Shown here: piece by piece, positions 43,512-52,614 of the stretch
How the letters are laid out: each line of letters begins with the position of its first letter
How positions within the stretch are numbered: position 1 is the stretch's first letter
Assembly (NCBI RefSeq): GCF_007993065.1
Contig: NZ_VOPL01000005.1
Location: forward strand, 124,001-188,000
DNA length: 64,000 nt
From: Paracoccus aurantiacus
Lineage (GTDB): Bacteria; Pseudomonadota; Alphaproteobacteria; Rhodobacterales; Rhodobacteraceae
Direction: 5' to 3'
Made by a program: the position numbers and the translations under genes
The notes under the pieces: generated by a model
What the model was told of the DNA's origin: nothing
The model's input: the letters and a program-made list of their open reading frames with translations, nothing else
Database searches by the model: none

Positions 43512-44735
43512 ATGCTGATCCGCAAATATCCGTCCGTGCTGATCTTCCTTGCCGTGCTGGCGATCTTCACGCTGGTCGTCACCATCATGTCGCAGGCTTA
43601 TGGCACCGGCGCCATCCCGACCTCGACCGTCAAGCTGTTCGGCAAGACCCTGTGTCTGGCGCTGGCGGCCTTGGCGATGGATCTGGTCTGGGGCTATGCG
43701 GGGATCCTCAGCCTCGGCCACATGGCCTTCTTTGCCCTTGGTGGCTATATGATCGGCATGTGGCTGATGTATGCCCGGACCGAGGAGATCGTGACGGCGA
43801 CGCTGGCCAATGCGCCCATCCCCGCGACCCCGGACGAGGTTCAGCAGGGCATTGCAGGCCAGATCTTCGGTGTCGTGGGCTCAACCGATCTGCCGCTGAC
43901 CTGGACCTTCGCGGGCGACCTGAAGATCCAGCTTCTGCTGGTGCTGCTGGTGCCGGGCCTCTTCGCCTTTCTGTTCGGCTGGCTGGCTTTCCGGTCGCGC
44001 GTGAACGGCGTCTATCTGTCGATCCTGACGCAGGCAATGACGCTGGCACTGGCCTTGTGGCTGTTCCAGAATGACAGCGGCTTTCGGGGCAATAACGGCC
44101 TGTCGGGGTTGCAGAACATCCCCGGCCTGACCGACGTGCCGCAATCCACCATCTCGATCTGGTTCCTGTGGGCTTCGGCGCTGGCGCTTGGGCTTGCCTA
44201 TATTCTGGCAAGCTGGCTGGTCAGCGGCAAATTCGGCAGCGTCATCCGCGCCATCCGCGATGACGAGGCGCGGGTCCGTTTCCTCGGCTATTCGGTCGAG
44301 GGCTACAAGCTGTTCATCTTCACCCTGACCGCGATGATCTGCGCCATTGCAGGCGCGCTGTATTACCCGCAGGCCGGCATCATCAACCCGGCGGAACTGG
44401 CCCCAATCGCGTCGATTTATCTGGCCGTCTGGGTTGCCATCGGCGGGCGGGGCCGCCTGTATGGCGCAGTCATCGGGGCGATCTTCGTGTCGCTTCTGTC
44501 AAGCTGGTTCACCGGCGGCAAGGCGCCCGATGGGAACCTTGGTTTCTACACGATCAACTGGGTGGACTGGTGGCAGGTTCTGCTGGGCGTGGCCTTCGTG
44601 CTGGTCACGCTGTTCGCGCCGCGCGGGCTATCATCCATCATCGACGCCGTGGCCGGGTTGCGCCACCCGATGCGGCGCGGCAAGGACCTCGGCCCCGATC
44701 TGGGTGCCCTGCGCGAGAAGGAGGCAGAGGCATGA
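43512..44735 (+). CDS. urtC: Urea ABC transporter permease UrtC
   Basis: A 407-residue LivM-type permease with about 10 hydrophobic helices: AALAMDLVWGYAGILSLGHMAFFALGGYMIGMWLMYARTEE is the conserved early core, and VRFLGYSVEGYKLFIFTLTAMICAIAGALYYPQAGIINPAE the late one. The YARTEE and QNDSGFRGNNGLSG segments are typical of UrtC rather than LivM. It overlaps urtD by 4 bp. Confidence 0.95.
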   Translation: MLIRKYPSVLIFLAVLAIFTLVVTIMSQAYGTGAIPTSTVKLFGKTLCLALAALAMDLVWGYAGILSLGHMAFFALGGYMIGMWLMYARTEEIVTATLANAPIPATPDEVQQGIAGQIFGVVGSTDLPLTWTFAGDLKIQLLLVLLVPGLFAFLFGWLAFRSRVNGVYLSILTQAMTLALALWLFQNDSGFRGNNGLSGLQNIPGLTDVPQSTISIWFLWASALALGLAYILASWLVSGKFGSVIRAIRDDEARVRFLGYSVEGYKLFIFTLTAMICAIAGALYYPQAGIINPAELAPIASIYLAVWVAIGGRGRLYGAVIGAIFVSLLSSWFTGGKAPDGNLGFYTINWVDWWQVLLGVAFVLVTLFAPRGLSSIIDAVAGLRHPMRRGKDLGPDLGALREKEAEA

Positions 44736-45472
44736 GCGATCTTCTGGAAGTCTCGGGCATTTCCAAGTCCTTCGACGGGTTCAAAGCGATCAACAACCTG
44801 TCCTTTTCCATCGCCGAGGCGGAACTGCGCGCCATCATCGGCCCGAACGGTGCTGGCAAGACGACCTTCATGGACATCGTCACCGGCAAGACCCGGCCCG
44901 ACGAGGGGCAGGTTCGCTGGGGCGAAACCTCGCGTTCGCTGCTGAAAATGTCCGAGGCCCAGATTGCCCGCGAAGGCATCGGCCGCAAATTCCAGCGCCC
45001 GACCGTGTTCGAGGATCAGAGCGTGGCCGACAACTTGACCATGGCGCTGAAGGCCCCGCGCGGTGCGTTTTCGGTGCTGGTCTGGAAGGCGGGGAAGGCG
45101 TCGCGTGCCCGTGTCGAGGAACTGGCGGCAGAAGTTGGCCTTGCTGAACAGCTTCACCGCAAGGCCGGAGAGCTTTCGCACGGTCAGAAGCAATGGCTGG
45201 AAATCGGCATGCTGCTGGCGCAGGAGCCACGCCTTCTGCTGGTCGATGAACCGGCGGCGGGCATGACGCTGGCGGAACGTGAACAGACGACGACGCTGCT
45301 GAAACGGCTGGCCGAGACGCGGGCGGTGGTTGTCGTGGAACATGACATGGAATTCGTGCGCCGCCTGAACTGCAAGGTGACGGTGCTGCATCAGGGGGCG
45401 GTGCTGGCTGAAGGCTCGCTTGACCATGTGTCGGCCAATTCCGACGTGATCGAAGTTTATCTGGGGCGCTGA
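44732..45472 (+). CDS. urtD: Urea ABC transporter ATP-binding protein UrtD
   Basis: A 246-residue LivG-type ATPase: Walker A GPNGAGKTTF, Q-loop KFQRPTVFEDQSV, signature ELSHGQKQWLEIGMLL (the LSHGQ variant common in UrtD), Walker B LLLVDEPAAGMT, and switch His in VVEHDMEFV. It works with UrtE as an ATPase pair on UrtBC. The ATG overlaps the urtC stop. Confidence 0.95.
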   Translation: MSDLLEVSGISKSFDGFKAINNLSFSIAEAELRAIIGPNGAGKTTFMDIVTGKTRPDEGQVRWGETSRSLLKMSEAQIAREGIGRKFQRPTVFEDQSVADNLTMALKAPRGAFSVLVWKAGKASRARVEELAAEVGLAEQLHRKAGELSHGQKQWLEIGMLLAQEPRLLLVDEPAAGMTLAEREQTTTLLKRLAETRAVVVVEHDMEFVRRLNCKVTVLHQGAVLAEGSLDHVSANSDVIEVYLGR

Positions 45473-45473
45473 G

Positions 45474-46181
45474 ATGATCGAAGCTGACAACGTCACCCTG
45501 CATTACGGCGGCAGCCAGATCCTGCATGGCGTGTCCCTGCTGGCCGAACCGGGCCGCGTCACCTGCGTCATGGGCAATAATGGCGTTGGCAAGACCAGCC
45601 TGATGAACCTGCTGGCCGGACGGCATCCGCGATCCGGCGGGGAATTGCGGCTGATGGGCGAAAGCCTTGGCCGCGTCACCGCGCAGGAAATGGCGCGGCG
45701 CGGGGTGGGCTATGTTCCGCAGGGTCGCGCAATCTTTCCGCTGCTGACAGTGCGCGAAAACCTTGAAACCGGCTTCGGCTGCCTGCCTGCGGGCGATCGC
45801 AAGGTGCCGGGTGATATCTATGACAGCTTCCCGGTGCTGGCCGAAATGGCCGGGCGGCGCGGCGGCGATCTGTCGGGCGGGCAGCAACAACAGTTGGCCA
45901 TTGCACGGGCCTTGGTCATCAAGCCCAAGGTTCTGCTGATGGACGAACCGACCGAGGGCATCCAGCCCAATATCATTGCCCAGATCGGCCGCGTCATCGC
46001 GGCCCTGCGCGACCGGGGCGATATGGCGATCGTGCTGGTCGAACAGTATTTCGACTTTGCTTGGGATCTGGGCGACAGTTTCAGCGTGCTGGAACGCGGG
46101 CAGGTGGTGATGGCCGGTCCCAAGGCCGATCTGCAGCGTGATGCGCTGCATAACCGGCTGGCAAACCTTGCCGCGGCGTAA
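45474..46181 (+). CDS. urtE: Urea ABC transporter ATP-binding protein UrtE
   Basis: A 235-residue LivF-type ATPase with Walker A GNNGVGKTSL, PQGRAIFPLLTVRENLETGF, signature DLSGGQQQQLAIARAL and Walker B VLLMDEPTEGIQPNII. It completes the urtABCDE importer. One base separates it from urtD. The following 71 bp before xdhA hold no obvious terminator, so read-through into the purine genes is possible. Confidence 0.96.
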   Translation: MIEADNVTLHYGGSQILHGVSLLAEPGRVTCVMGNNGVGKTSLMNLLAGRHPRSGGELRLMGESLGRVTAQEMARRGVGYVPQGRAIFPLLTVRENLETGFGCLPAGDRKVPGDIYDSFPVLAEMAGRRGGDLSGGQQQQLAIARALVIKPKVLLMDEPTEGIQPNIIAQIGRVIAALRDRGDMAIVLVEQYFDFAWDLGDSFSVLERGQVVMAGPKADLQRDALHNRLANLAAA

Positions 46182-46252
46182 GGTTAGCTGACGCGGGGCT
46201 TTATCTTGGCCGCAACGCGTTTATGCTGGCAAGGTTGAGCCAGAGTGAACCC

Positions 46253-47689
46253 ATGTCCAGCCCGATCCGCTTTCTTTTGAACCATACCGAAGTGACCCTG
46301 CCCGAGGTCGCGCCCGACGACACGCTGCTGGATTTCCTGCGCCTGAACCGCCACCTGACCGGCACCAAGGAAGGCTGCGCGGAAGGCGATTGCGGGGCCT
46401 GCACGGTGCTGGTCGGGCGTCTGCATGACGGCGCGTTGCGCTATGAACCGATCAACGCCTGTATCCGCTTTCTGGCCGCCTGTCATGGTTGCCATATCGT
46501 GACGGTCGAACATCTTGCGCGGGGCGATGATCTGCATCCGGTCCAGCAGGCCATGGTCGATCATCACGGCAGCCAATGCGGCTTCTGCACGCCCGGTTTC
46601 GTCATGGCGCTGTATGCGTTGTGGATGGGCAATCCCGATCCCTCGGTGATCGAGATTGAAACGGCGCTGCAAGGCAATCTGTGCCGCTGCACCGGCTATG
46701 CGCCCATCGTGCGGGCGGCGCGCGCGGCTGCGCAGGCGGGCGGGCAGGCGATGGATGCGCTGGCGGCAGAAAGGGACCGCGTCGCGGCGACGCTGGCTGC
46801 GATCCCGCCCGGCGCGGACGTGGTGAAAGACGGCAAGCGCGCGATCCTGCCCGCCGATACCGACGCCTTTGCGCAGGCGCTGACGGACAACCCCGATGCC
46901 ACCATCGTCGCGGGTGCAACCGATGTTGGCCTTTGGGTGACGAAATTCCTGCGCCCCATCGCGCCCGCCATTTTCATCGGGCATCTGATGAAGGGGATCG
47001 GGGTTTCGGACAGCGAGATCCGCATTGGCGCGGGCGTGACCTATTCTGAATTCCTGCCCGTGGTCGCGGACGCCTTTCCGTCGCTGGTCGACTATATCGA
47101 ACGGATCGGCGGCTGGCAGGTGAGGAATGCGGGCACCGTCGGCGGCAATATCGCCAATGGCTCGCCCATCGGGGAAATGCCGCCGGTGCTGATCGCGCTT
47201 GGCGCACGGATCGTGCTGCGCCGTGGCGATACGCGGCGGGAAATCCCGCTGGAAAGCTTCTTCATCGAATATGGCAAGCAGGACCGCCAGCGCGGCGAGT
47301 TTCTGGAGAGCATCATCATCCCTCGGCCGCAGGGACGGATCGCGGGCTACAAGGTCTCGAAACGCGCGCATTCCGATATTACCGCCGTCGCCTGTGCTAT
47401 CATGCTGCATGAGGAGCATGGCATGATCGTTGAAGCCCGCATCGCCTATGGCGGCATGGCCGGCACCCCGAAACGCGCCACGAAGGCTGAAGCCGCCCTG
47501 CGCGGCCGCCCCTTTGCCCGCGACAGTTTCGAGGCGGCTGCGACGGCCGTGGCCGAGGATTTCACGCCGCTATCCGACTGGCGCGCCAGCGAAGGTTATC
47601 GCAGCGCGGTGGCGGGCAACCTGATCCGCCGCTTCTGGCTGGAACAGGACGGCGAGGACGTGCGCCTGACCCGCGCCGCAGGAGAGTAA
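46253..47689 (+). CDS. xdhA: Xanthine dehydrogenase small subunit XdhA (2Fe-2S and FAD)
   Basis: A 478-residue electron-transfer subunit. The N-terminal ferredoxin-like domain has the plant-type cluster CAEGDCGACTV (about residues 43-53), and the second 2Fe-2S domain has SQCGFCTPGF and CRCTGYAPIV (about 105-145). The FAD domain includes VAGATDVGLWVTK and the AGTVGGNIANGSPIGEMPPVLIAL loop near 290. It passes electrons from the molybdenum subunit XdhB to NAD. The next gene, xdhB, starts 1 bp later. Confidence 0.95.
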   Translation: MSSPIRFLLNHTEVTLPEVAPDDTLLDFLRLNRHLTGTKEGCAEGDCGACTVLVGRLHDGALRYEPINACIRFLAACHGCHIVTVEHLARGDDLHPVQQAMVDHHGSQCGFCTPGFVMALYALWMGNPDPSVIEIETALQGNLCRCTGYAPIVRAARAAAQAGGQAMDALAAERDRVAATLAAIPPGADVVKDGKRAILPADTDAFAQALTDNPDATIVAGATDVGLWVTKFLRPIAPAIFIGHLMKGIGVSDSEIRIGAGVTYSEFLPVVADAFPSLVDYIERIGGWQVRNAGTVGGNIANGSPIGEMPPVLIALGARIVLRRGDTRREIPLESFFIEYGKQDRQRGEFLESIIIPRPQGRIAGYKVSKRAHSDITAVACAIMLHEEHGMIVEARIAYGGMAGTPKRATKAEAALRGRPFARDSFEAAATAVAEDFTPLSDWRASEGYRSAVAGNLIRRFWLEQDGEDVRLTRAAGE

Positions 47690-47690
47690 G

Positions 47691-50006
47691 ATGAAGGATC
47701 GCAGCGACAGCGCCGTTACCGGCCTTGCCCACCAGCCCATCGCGCATGAATCCGCAAAGCTGCATGTTACGGGGCGCGCTGATTACACCGACGATCTGCG
47801 TGAACCCAAAGGCACGCTGCACGCGGCGCTTGGCCTGTCGAAATGTGCGCATGGGCGGATCGCGTCGCTGGACCTCGACCCTGTGCGCAATGCGCCGGGC
47901 GTGGTGGCGGTGCTGACGGCCGAGGACATTCCCGGCCATAACGACATCAGCCCCAATGGCCTGAACGACGACCCGATCTTTGCTGCAGACACGGTGATGT
48001 TCTGGGGGCAACCCTTGTTTGCCGTAATCGCGGAAACCCGTGATCTGGCGCGCCGCGCTGCGGCAAAGGCCAAGGTGGAATATGAGGCGCTGCCCCATGC
48101 GCTCGACCCCATTGCCGCGCGGGATGCGGGGATGGGCTATGTCACTGAGCCGCTGACCTTGAAGCGTGGCGATGCGCTGGCGGGGCTGGCAAATGCGCCG
48201 CGCCATGCTGCTGGACGGATGAAGGTCGGCGGGCAGGATCACTTCTATCTGGAAGGCCAGATCGCGATGGCCGTGCCGGATGCCGAGGAAATGCAGATCT
48301 ATGTGTCCACCCAGCATCCCAGCGAGGTGCAGCATATGGTGGCGCATGCGCTGGATGTGCCCGCCAATGCCGTCGTGGTGAATGTGCGGCGCATGGGCGG
48401 CGGCTTCGGCGGCAAGGAAACGCAGATGAACCTGTTCGCCTGCGTGGCCGCGATTGCCGCGAAGAAGCTGGGCCGCCCGGTCAAGCTGCGCCCCGACCGC
48501 GACGAGGATATGAGCGCCACAGGCAAGCGCCATGATTTCGTCATCGACTATAAGGCGGGCTATGACGATCAGGGCCGCATTCTGTCGGTCGAGGGGGACT
48601 TCTACGCTCGCTGCGGCTTTTCGGCGGATCTGTCTGGCCCGGTGACCGATCGGGCGCTGTTTCATGCCGATAACGCCTATTACTATCCCGATGTGGTCCT
48701 GCGCAGTCACCCGATGCGCACGAATACCGTCAGCAACACGGCCTTCCGGGGCTTCGGCGGGCCGCAAGGCGTCATCATGGCGGAACGTCTTATGGAAGAC
48801 ATCGCCTATGATCTGGGTCTGGACACGCTGGAGGTGCGCAAGCGCAATCTGTATCAGAACGGCCAGCTGACGCCCTATCATCAGGAAATCGAAGATCAGA
48901 TCCTGCCTCGGATATTTGAGGAGCTGGAGGCGTCCTGCGATTATGCCGCGCGGCGTCAGGCGGTGCTGGATCATAACGCGAAGGGCGGCGTCATCCGGCG
49001 CGGGATCGCGCTGACGCCGGTCAAGTTCGGGATCAGCTTCACCGCGACATGGTTCAATCAGGCGGGCGCGCTGGTTCATATCTATAATGACGGCTCGATC
49101 ATGGTGAACCACGGCGGGACAGAAATGGGGCAGGGCCTGCACACCAAGGTCGCGCAGGTCGTTGCAGATGCCTTTCAGGTCGATGTGAACCGCATCCGCA
49201 TGACGCGGACGACGACGGAAAAGGTGCCGAATACCTCGGCCACGGCGGCGTCGAGCGGCACGGACCTGAACGGGATGGCGGCACTGGATGCCTGCGAACA
49301 GATCAAGGCGCGGCTGGTCGCATTCCTGTGCGATGCGCGCGAGGCGACGCCCGATCAGGTCGAATTCGTGGCCGACCATATCCGCGTGAAAGGCGAGGAT
49401 ATTCCCTTCGCCGAGGTGATCGAAAAGGCCTATCTGGCCCGCGTGCAGCTGTGGTCGGATGGCTTCTATGCGACGCCGAAAATCCATTGGGACCGCAAGA
49501 CCGGCACCGGACGGCCCTTCTTCTATTTCGCCTATGGCGCCGCCTGTTCCGAGGTCAGCGTGGATACCCTGACCGGCGAATATGTGATCGAACGCGTGGA
49601 CGTGCTGCACGATGTCGGCCGTTCGCTGAACCCGGCGATTGATCTGGGCCAGGTCGAAGGCGGGTTCGTGCAGGGCACGGGCTGGCTGACGACCGAGGAA
49701 TTGTGGTGGGACGACAAGGGCCAGCTTCGGACGCATGCGCCGTCCACCTATAAAATCCCGCTGGCTTCGGACCGACCCAAGATTTTCAACGTAAAGCTGG
49801 CGGAATGGTCGGTGAACCCTGAACGCACGATCAAGCGGTCCAAGGCCGTGGGCGAGCCGCCTTTCATGCTGGGCATTTCCGTGTGGGAGGCGCTGGGCCA
49901 TGCGGTCGCGTCCATCGCGGATTACAAGGTCGCGCCGCATCTGGATGCGCCCGCCACGCCCGAAGAGGTGCTGAAGGCTGTTGAACGCATCCGGGGCCGC
50001 GCATGA
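47691..50006 (+). CDS. xdhB: Xanthine dehydrogenase molybdopterin-binding subunit XdhB
   Basis: A 771-residue molybdenum hydroxylase converting hypoxanthine and xanthine to urate. Visible motifs are QDHFYLEGQ (substrate-channel glutamine/glutamate), MGGGFGGKETQ binding the cofactor, NTAFRGFGGPQG with the substrate arginine, HGGTEMGQGLHTKV, and AVGEPPFML carrying the catalytic glutamate. It overlaps guaD by 4 bp. The maturation gene xdhC, which normally follows, is absent from this operon and from the window. Confidence 0.96.
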   Translation: MKDRSDSAVTGLAHQPIAHESAKLHVTGRADYTDDLREPKGTLHAALGLSKCAHGRIASLDLDPVRNAPGVVAVLTAEDIPGHNDISPNGLNDDPIFAADTVMFWGQPLFAVIAETRDLARRAAAKAKVEYEALPHALDPIAARDAGMGYVTEPLTLKRGDALAGLANAPRHAAGRMKVGGQDHFYLEGQIAMAVPDAEEMQIYVSTQHPSEVQHMVAHALDVPANAVVVNVRRMGGGFGGKETQMNLFACVAAIAAKKLGRPVKLRPDRDEDMSATGKRHDFVIDYKAGYDDQGRILSVEGDFYARCGFSADLSGPVTDRALFHADNAYYYPDVVLRSHPMRTNTVSNTAFRGFGGPQGVIMAERLMEDIAYDLGLDTLEVRKRNLYQNGQLTPYHQEIEDQILPRIFEELEASCDYAARRQAVLDHNAKGGVIRRGIALTPVKFGISFTATWFNQAGALVHIYNDGSIMVNHGGTEMGQGLHTKVAQVVADAFQVDVNRIRMTRTTTEKVPNTSATAASSGTDLNGMAALDACEQIKARLVAFLCDAREATPDQVEFVADHIRVKGEDIPFAEVIEKAYLARVQLWSDGFYATPKIHWDRKTGTGRPFFYFAYGAACSEVSVDTLTGEYVIERVDVLHDVGRSLNPAIDLGQVEGGFVQGTGWLTTEELWWDDKGQLRTHAPSTYKIPLASDRPKIFNVKLAEWSVNPERTIKRSKAVGEPPFMLGISVWEALGHAVASIADYKVAPHLDAPATPEEVLKAVERIRGRA

Positions 50007-51286
50007 CCGTGCTGATCCGTGGGCGTGTGCTGACCTTCCACGCCGATCCGGCAGAGGTCGCGGACGCCTTCACCTATTTGAACGATGGCGCAGTGCTGGT
50101 GCAGGACGCCAAGGTCGTGGCGGTTGGCGACTATGCCGAACTGCGGCGCGACGATGCGCAGGAAATCGACCATCGCCCGCATCTGATCCTGCCCGGTTTC
50201 ATCGACCCGCATATCCATTTCCCGCAGGTGCAGGTCATCGCGAGCTGGGGCGCGCAGCTGCTGGACTGGCTGCAGAATTACACCTTCCCCGAGGAAGCGC
50301 GCTTTGCCGATGAAGGCCATGCGACCCGCATGGCGGGCGCGTTCTGCGATCAGCTTCTGACGCATGGCACGACCACGGCCTGCGCCTTCGCCTCTGTCCA
50401 TCCGGGCAGCGTCGATGCGCTGTTCACGGCGGCGGAAGCGCGCGGCATGGCGATGCTGGGCGGCAAGGTGATGATGGACCGTAACGCCATCCTGGCGGTG
50501 CAGGACACGGCCCAGCAAAGCTATGACGACACGAAAGCGCTGATCGAACGGTGGCACGGCCGGGGGCGGATCACCTATGCGATCACGCCGCGTTTCGCGA
50601 TCACCTCGACCCCCGATCAGCTGGCAGCGGCGGGCGTGCTGGCGGAAGAACATCCCGACCTGCCGATCCAGACGCACCTGTCAGAGAACCTTGCCGAGAT
50701 TGATTTTACCCTCAGCCTGTACCCGCAGGCGCGGGACTATCTGGATATCTATGACCGTTTCGGGCTGCTGGGGCCGCGCAGCCTGATGGGGCATTCTATC
50801 CACCTGTCTGAGCGCGAAATCGCGCGGATGGCGGAAACCGGAACACGGGCGATCCACTGCCCGACCTCGAACCTGTTTCTCGGGTCCGGCCTGTTTGACG
50901 AGGCCGGGCTGCGCAAGGCGGGCGTCGTCACCGGGGTTGCGACAGATGTGGGCGGCGGCACCAGCTATTCCATGCTGCAGACATTGAACGAGGCCTATAA
51001 GGTTCTGCAGATGCGCGGGCAGAACCTGCCCGCGTTGCAAGCCTTCCACTGGGCCACGCGCGGAAATGCGATTGCGTTGGGCATGGATGACCGGATAGGG
51101 CGCATCGCGCCGGGCTTCGACGCCGATCTGGTGGTGCTGGACAGTCGGGCCACGCCTGCCATGGCGCTGCGCGCCGAGCGCATGGAAACGCTGGCAGAAG
51201 AGCTGTTCCTGCTTCAGATCATGGGCGATGACCGTGCGGTTGTGGAAACCTTCGTCGCCGGCAAGCCGATGAAGGCTCGGGCCTGA
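50003..51286 (+). CDS. guaD: Guanine deaminase GuaD
   Basis: A 427-residue Zn amidohydrolase converting guanine to xanthine, which XdhAB then oxidises. The metal motif is PGFIDPHIHFPQVQVI (about residues 63-78), with the family blocks LTHGTTTACAFASVHP, TPRFAITSTPDQL, QTHLSEN (metal histidine) and ATDVGGGTSYSML (metal aspartate). Its first codons overlap xdhB, making guanine entry and xanthine oxidation co-translated. Confidence 0.94.
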   Translation: MTVLIRGRVLTFHADPAEVADAFTYLNDGAVLVQDAKVVAVGDYAELRRDDAQEIDHRPHLILPGFIDPHIHFPQVQVIASWGAQLLDWLQNYTFPEEARFADEGHATRMAGAFCDQLLTHGTTTACAFASVHPGSVDALFTAAEARGMAMLGGKVMMDRNAILAVQDTAQQSYDDTKALIERWHGRGRITYAITPRFAITSTPDQLAAAGVLAEEHPDLPIQTHLSENLAEIDFTLSLYPQARDYLDIYDRFGLLGPRSLMGHSIHLSEREIARMAETGTRAIHCPTSNLFLGSGLFDEAGLRKAGVVTGVATDVGGGTSYSMLQTLNEAYKVLQMRGQNLPALQAFHWATRGNAIALGMDDRIGRIAPGFDADLVVLDSRATPAMALRAERMETLAEELFLLQIMGDDRAVVETFVAGKPMKARA

Positions 51287-51395
51287 TTTTCAACAAAAGA
51301 CGATAAATCTTTCCTGCCCTGCCGCATCGGAATCGGATAGCAATCGCCTGTTGCGGCTGCTCTTATGGGCGACATGCCCGCGAAGGAGTTTGAGC

Positions 51396-52214
51396 ATGTC
51401 GGATCGCAGCTATTACGCACCCAAGGGCGGCTTGCCGCCGCAGACGCAGCTTCTGACCGACAGGGCCATGTTCACGGAAGCCTATGCCGTGATCCCGAAG
51501 GGCACGTTCAGCGATATCGTCACCTCGTTCCTGCCGTTCTGGGATAAATCGCGCTTCTGGGTAATCGCGCGCCCGCTGTCGGGCTTTGCCGAGACGTTCT
51601 CGCAATATATCGCCGAGGTTCAGCCCGGCGGTGGAAGCGACCGGCCCGAGACGGATGAGGGCGTCGAAGCGGTGCTGTTCGTGGTCGAAGGTCAGATCAC
51701 CCTGACCGTCGCCGGAAAGACTGACCGGCTGGAACCGGGCGGCTATGCATATATCCCGCCGGGCGTGGATTGGTCGCTTAAAAACGAAAGCGATGCGCCG
51801 GCGCGATTCCACTGGATCAGAAAGGCATATCAATATGTAGAGGGGCTGGACGCGCCCGATCCGATCGTCACCAATGAAACCCTGATCGAGCCGACCGCGA
51901 TGCCCGATACCAATGGCGCATGGGCCACGACCCGTTTCGTGGACCCGGCCGATCTGCGCCACGACATGCATGTGACCATCGTGACGTTCCAGCCGGGCGG
52001 TGTGATTCCGTTTGCGGAAACGCATGTGATGGAGCACGGGCTTTATGTGCTGGAAGGCAAGGCCGTCTATCGCCTGAACCAAGACTGGGTCGAGGTCGAG
52101 GCCGGCGATTTCATGTGGCTGCGCGCCTTTTGCCCGCAGGCGTGCTATGCCGGTGGGCCGGGGCCGTTCCGCTATCTGCTGTATAAGGACGTGAACAGGC
52201 ACATGCCGCTGTAG
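51396..52214 (+). CDS. (S)-Ureidoglycine aminohydrolase (bicupin, AllE/UGlyAH type)
   Basis: A 272-residue two-cupin Mn enzyme that releases ammonia from (S)-ureidoglycine to form (S)-ureidoglycolate. The start MSDRSYYAPKGGLPPQTQLLTDRAMFTEAYAVIPKG is the family N-terminus. The first cupin carries VLFVVEGQITLTVAGKTDRLEPGGYAYIPPG; the second, HDMHVTIVTFQPGGVIPFAETHVMEHGLYVLEGKAVYRLN, has the metal-binding E-x-H-x3-E-H arrangement. The product is the substrate of AllA (59719), and it follows guaD by 109 bp. AAGGAG lies 11 nt upstream. Confidence 0.93.
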   Translation: MSDRSYYAPKGGLPPQTQLLTDRAMFTEAYAVIPKGTFSDIVTSFLPFWDKSRFWVIARPLSGFAETFSQYIAEVQPGGGSDRPETDEGVEAVLFVVEGQITLTVAGKTDRLEPGGYAYIPPGVDWSLKNESDAPARFHWIRKAYQYVEGLDAPDPIVTNETLIEPTAMPDTNGAWATTRFVDPADLRHDMHVTIVTFQPGGVIPFAETHVMEHGLYVLEGKAVYRLNQDWVEVEAGDFMWLRAFCPQACYAGGPGPFRYLLYKDVNRHMPL

Positions 52215-52614
52215 CTGGCAAAGCCTGCGCCTTCTGCCTTCCTTTCATGCCAGTCAGGACATTCTTGAAATTGCCGAAGCAGCATCAAATGCTATGCGAT
52301 AATCATTCGTAAAATTTACACTACGATAGTGTGAAGCCGCGTTCGTGCCGTGGCAGCAGGCAAGTTGCTTCAAGGGGTCCGGTCCCGGCCCGACCGGGTA
52401 TTATCGGCGCAACGAAGCGCCTTATTTTTCAGCACGAACGTATCGGCTGCCGTCAATTGCTGATCGTTGGGGTTGCCGGGCCACGAGTTCATCCGTGTCG
52501 TCTGGCAAATCGCCCGGCACCTTGGCACAGATGACAGAAATGAACTGACCGGCTGCCGTCTGGCAGCCCAAAAACAAGAAAAACACATCAACAATCGCAA
52601 CAGGAGGGGACATT
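52215..52614. promoter_or_regulatory. Regulatory region upstream of the nucleobase permease, with two inverted repeats
   Basis: 400 bp without a credible gene. The AT-rich part holds two inverted repeats: AGCAT-CAA-ATGCT (52281-52293) and ACACTA-CGA-TAGTGT (52318-52332), 24 bp apart. They look like operator sites for a dimeric regulator of purine transport. A strong AGGAGGGG ribosome site lies 6 nt before the permease ATG. The roughly 280-nt stretch between the second repeat and the start could be a long leader; no known riboswitch was recognised in it. Confidence 0.5.
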
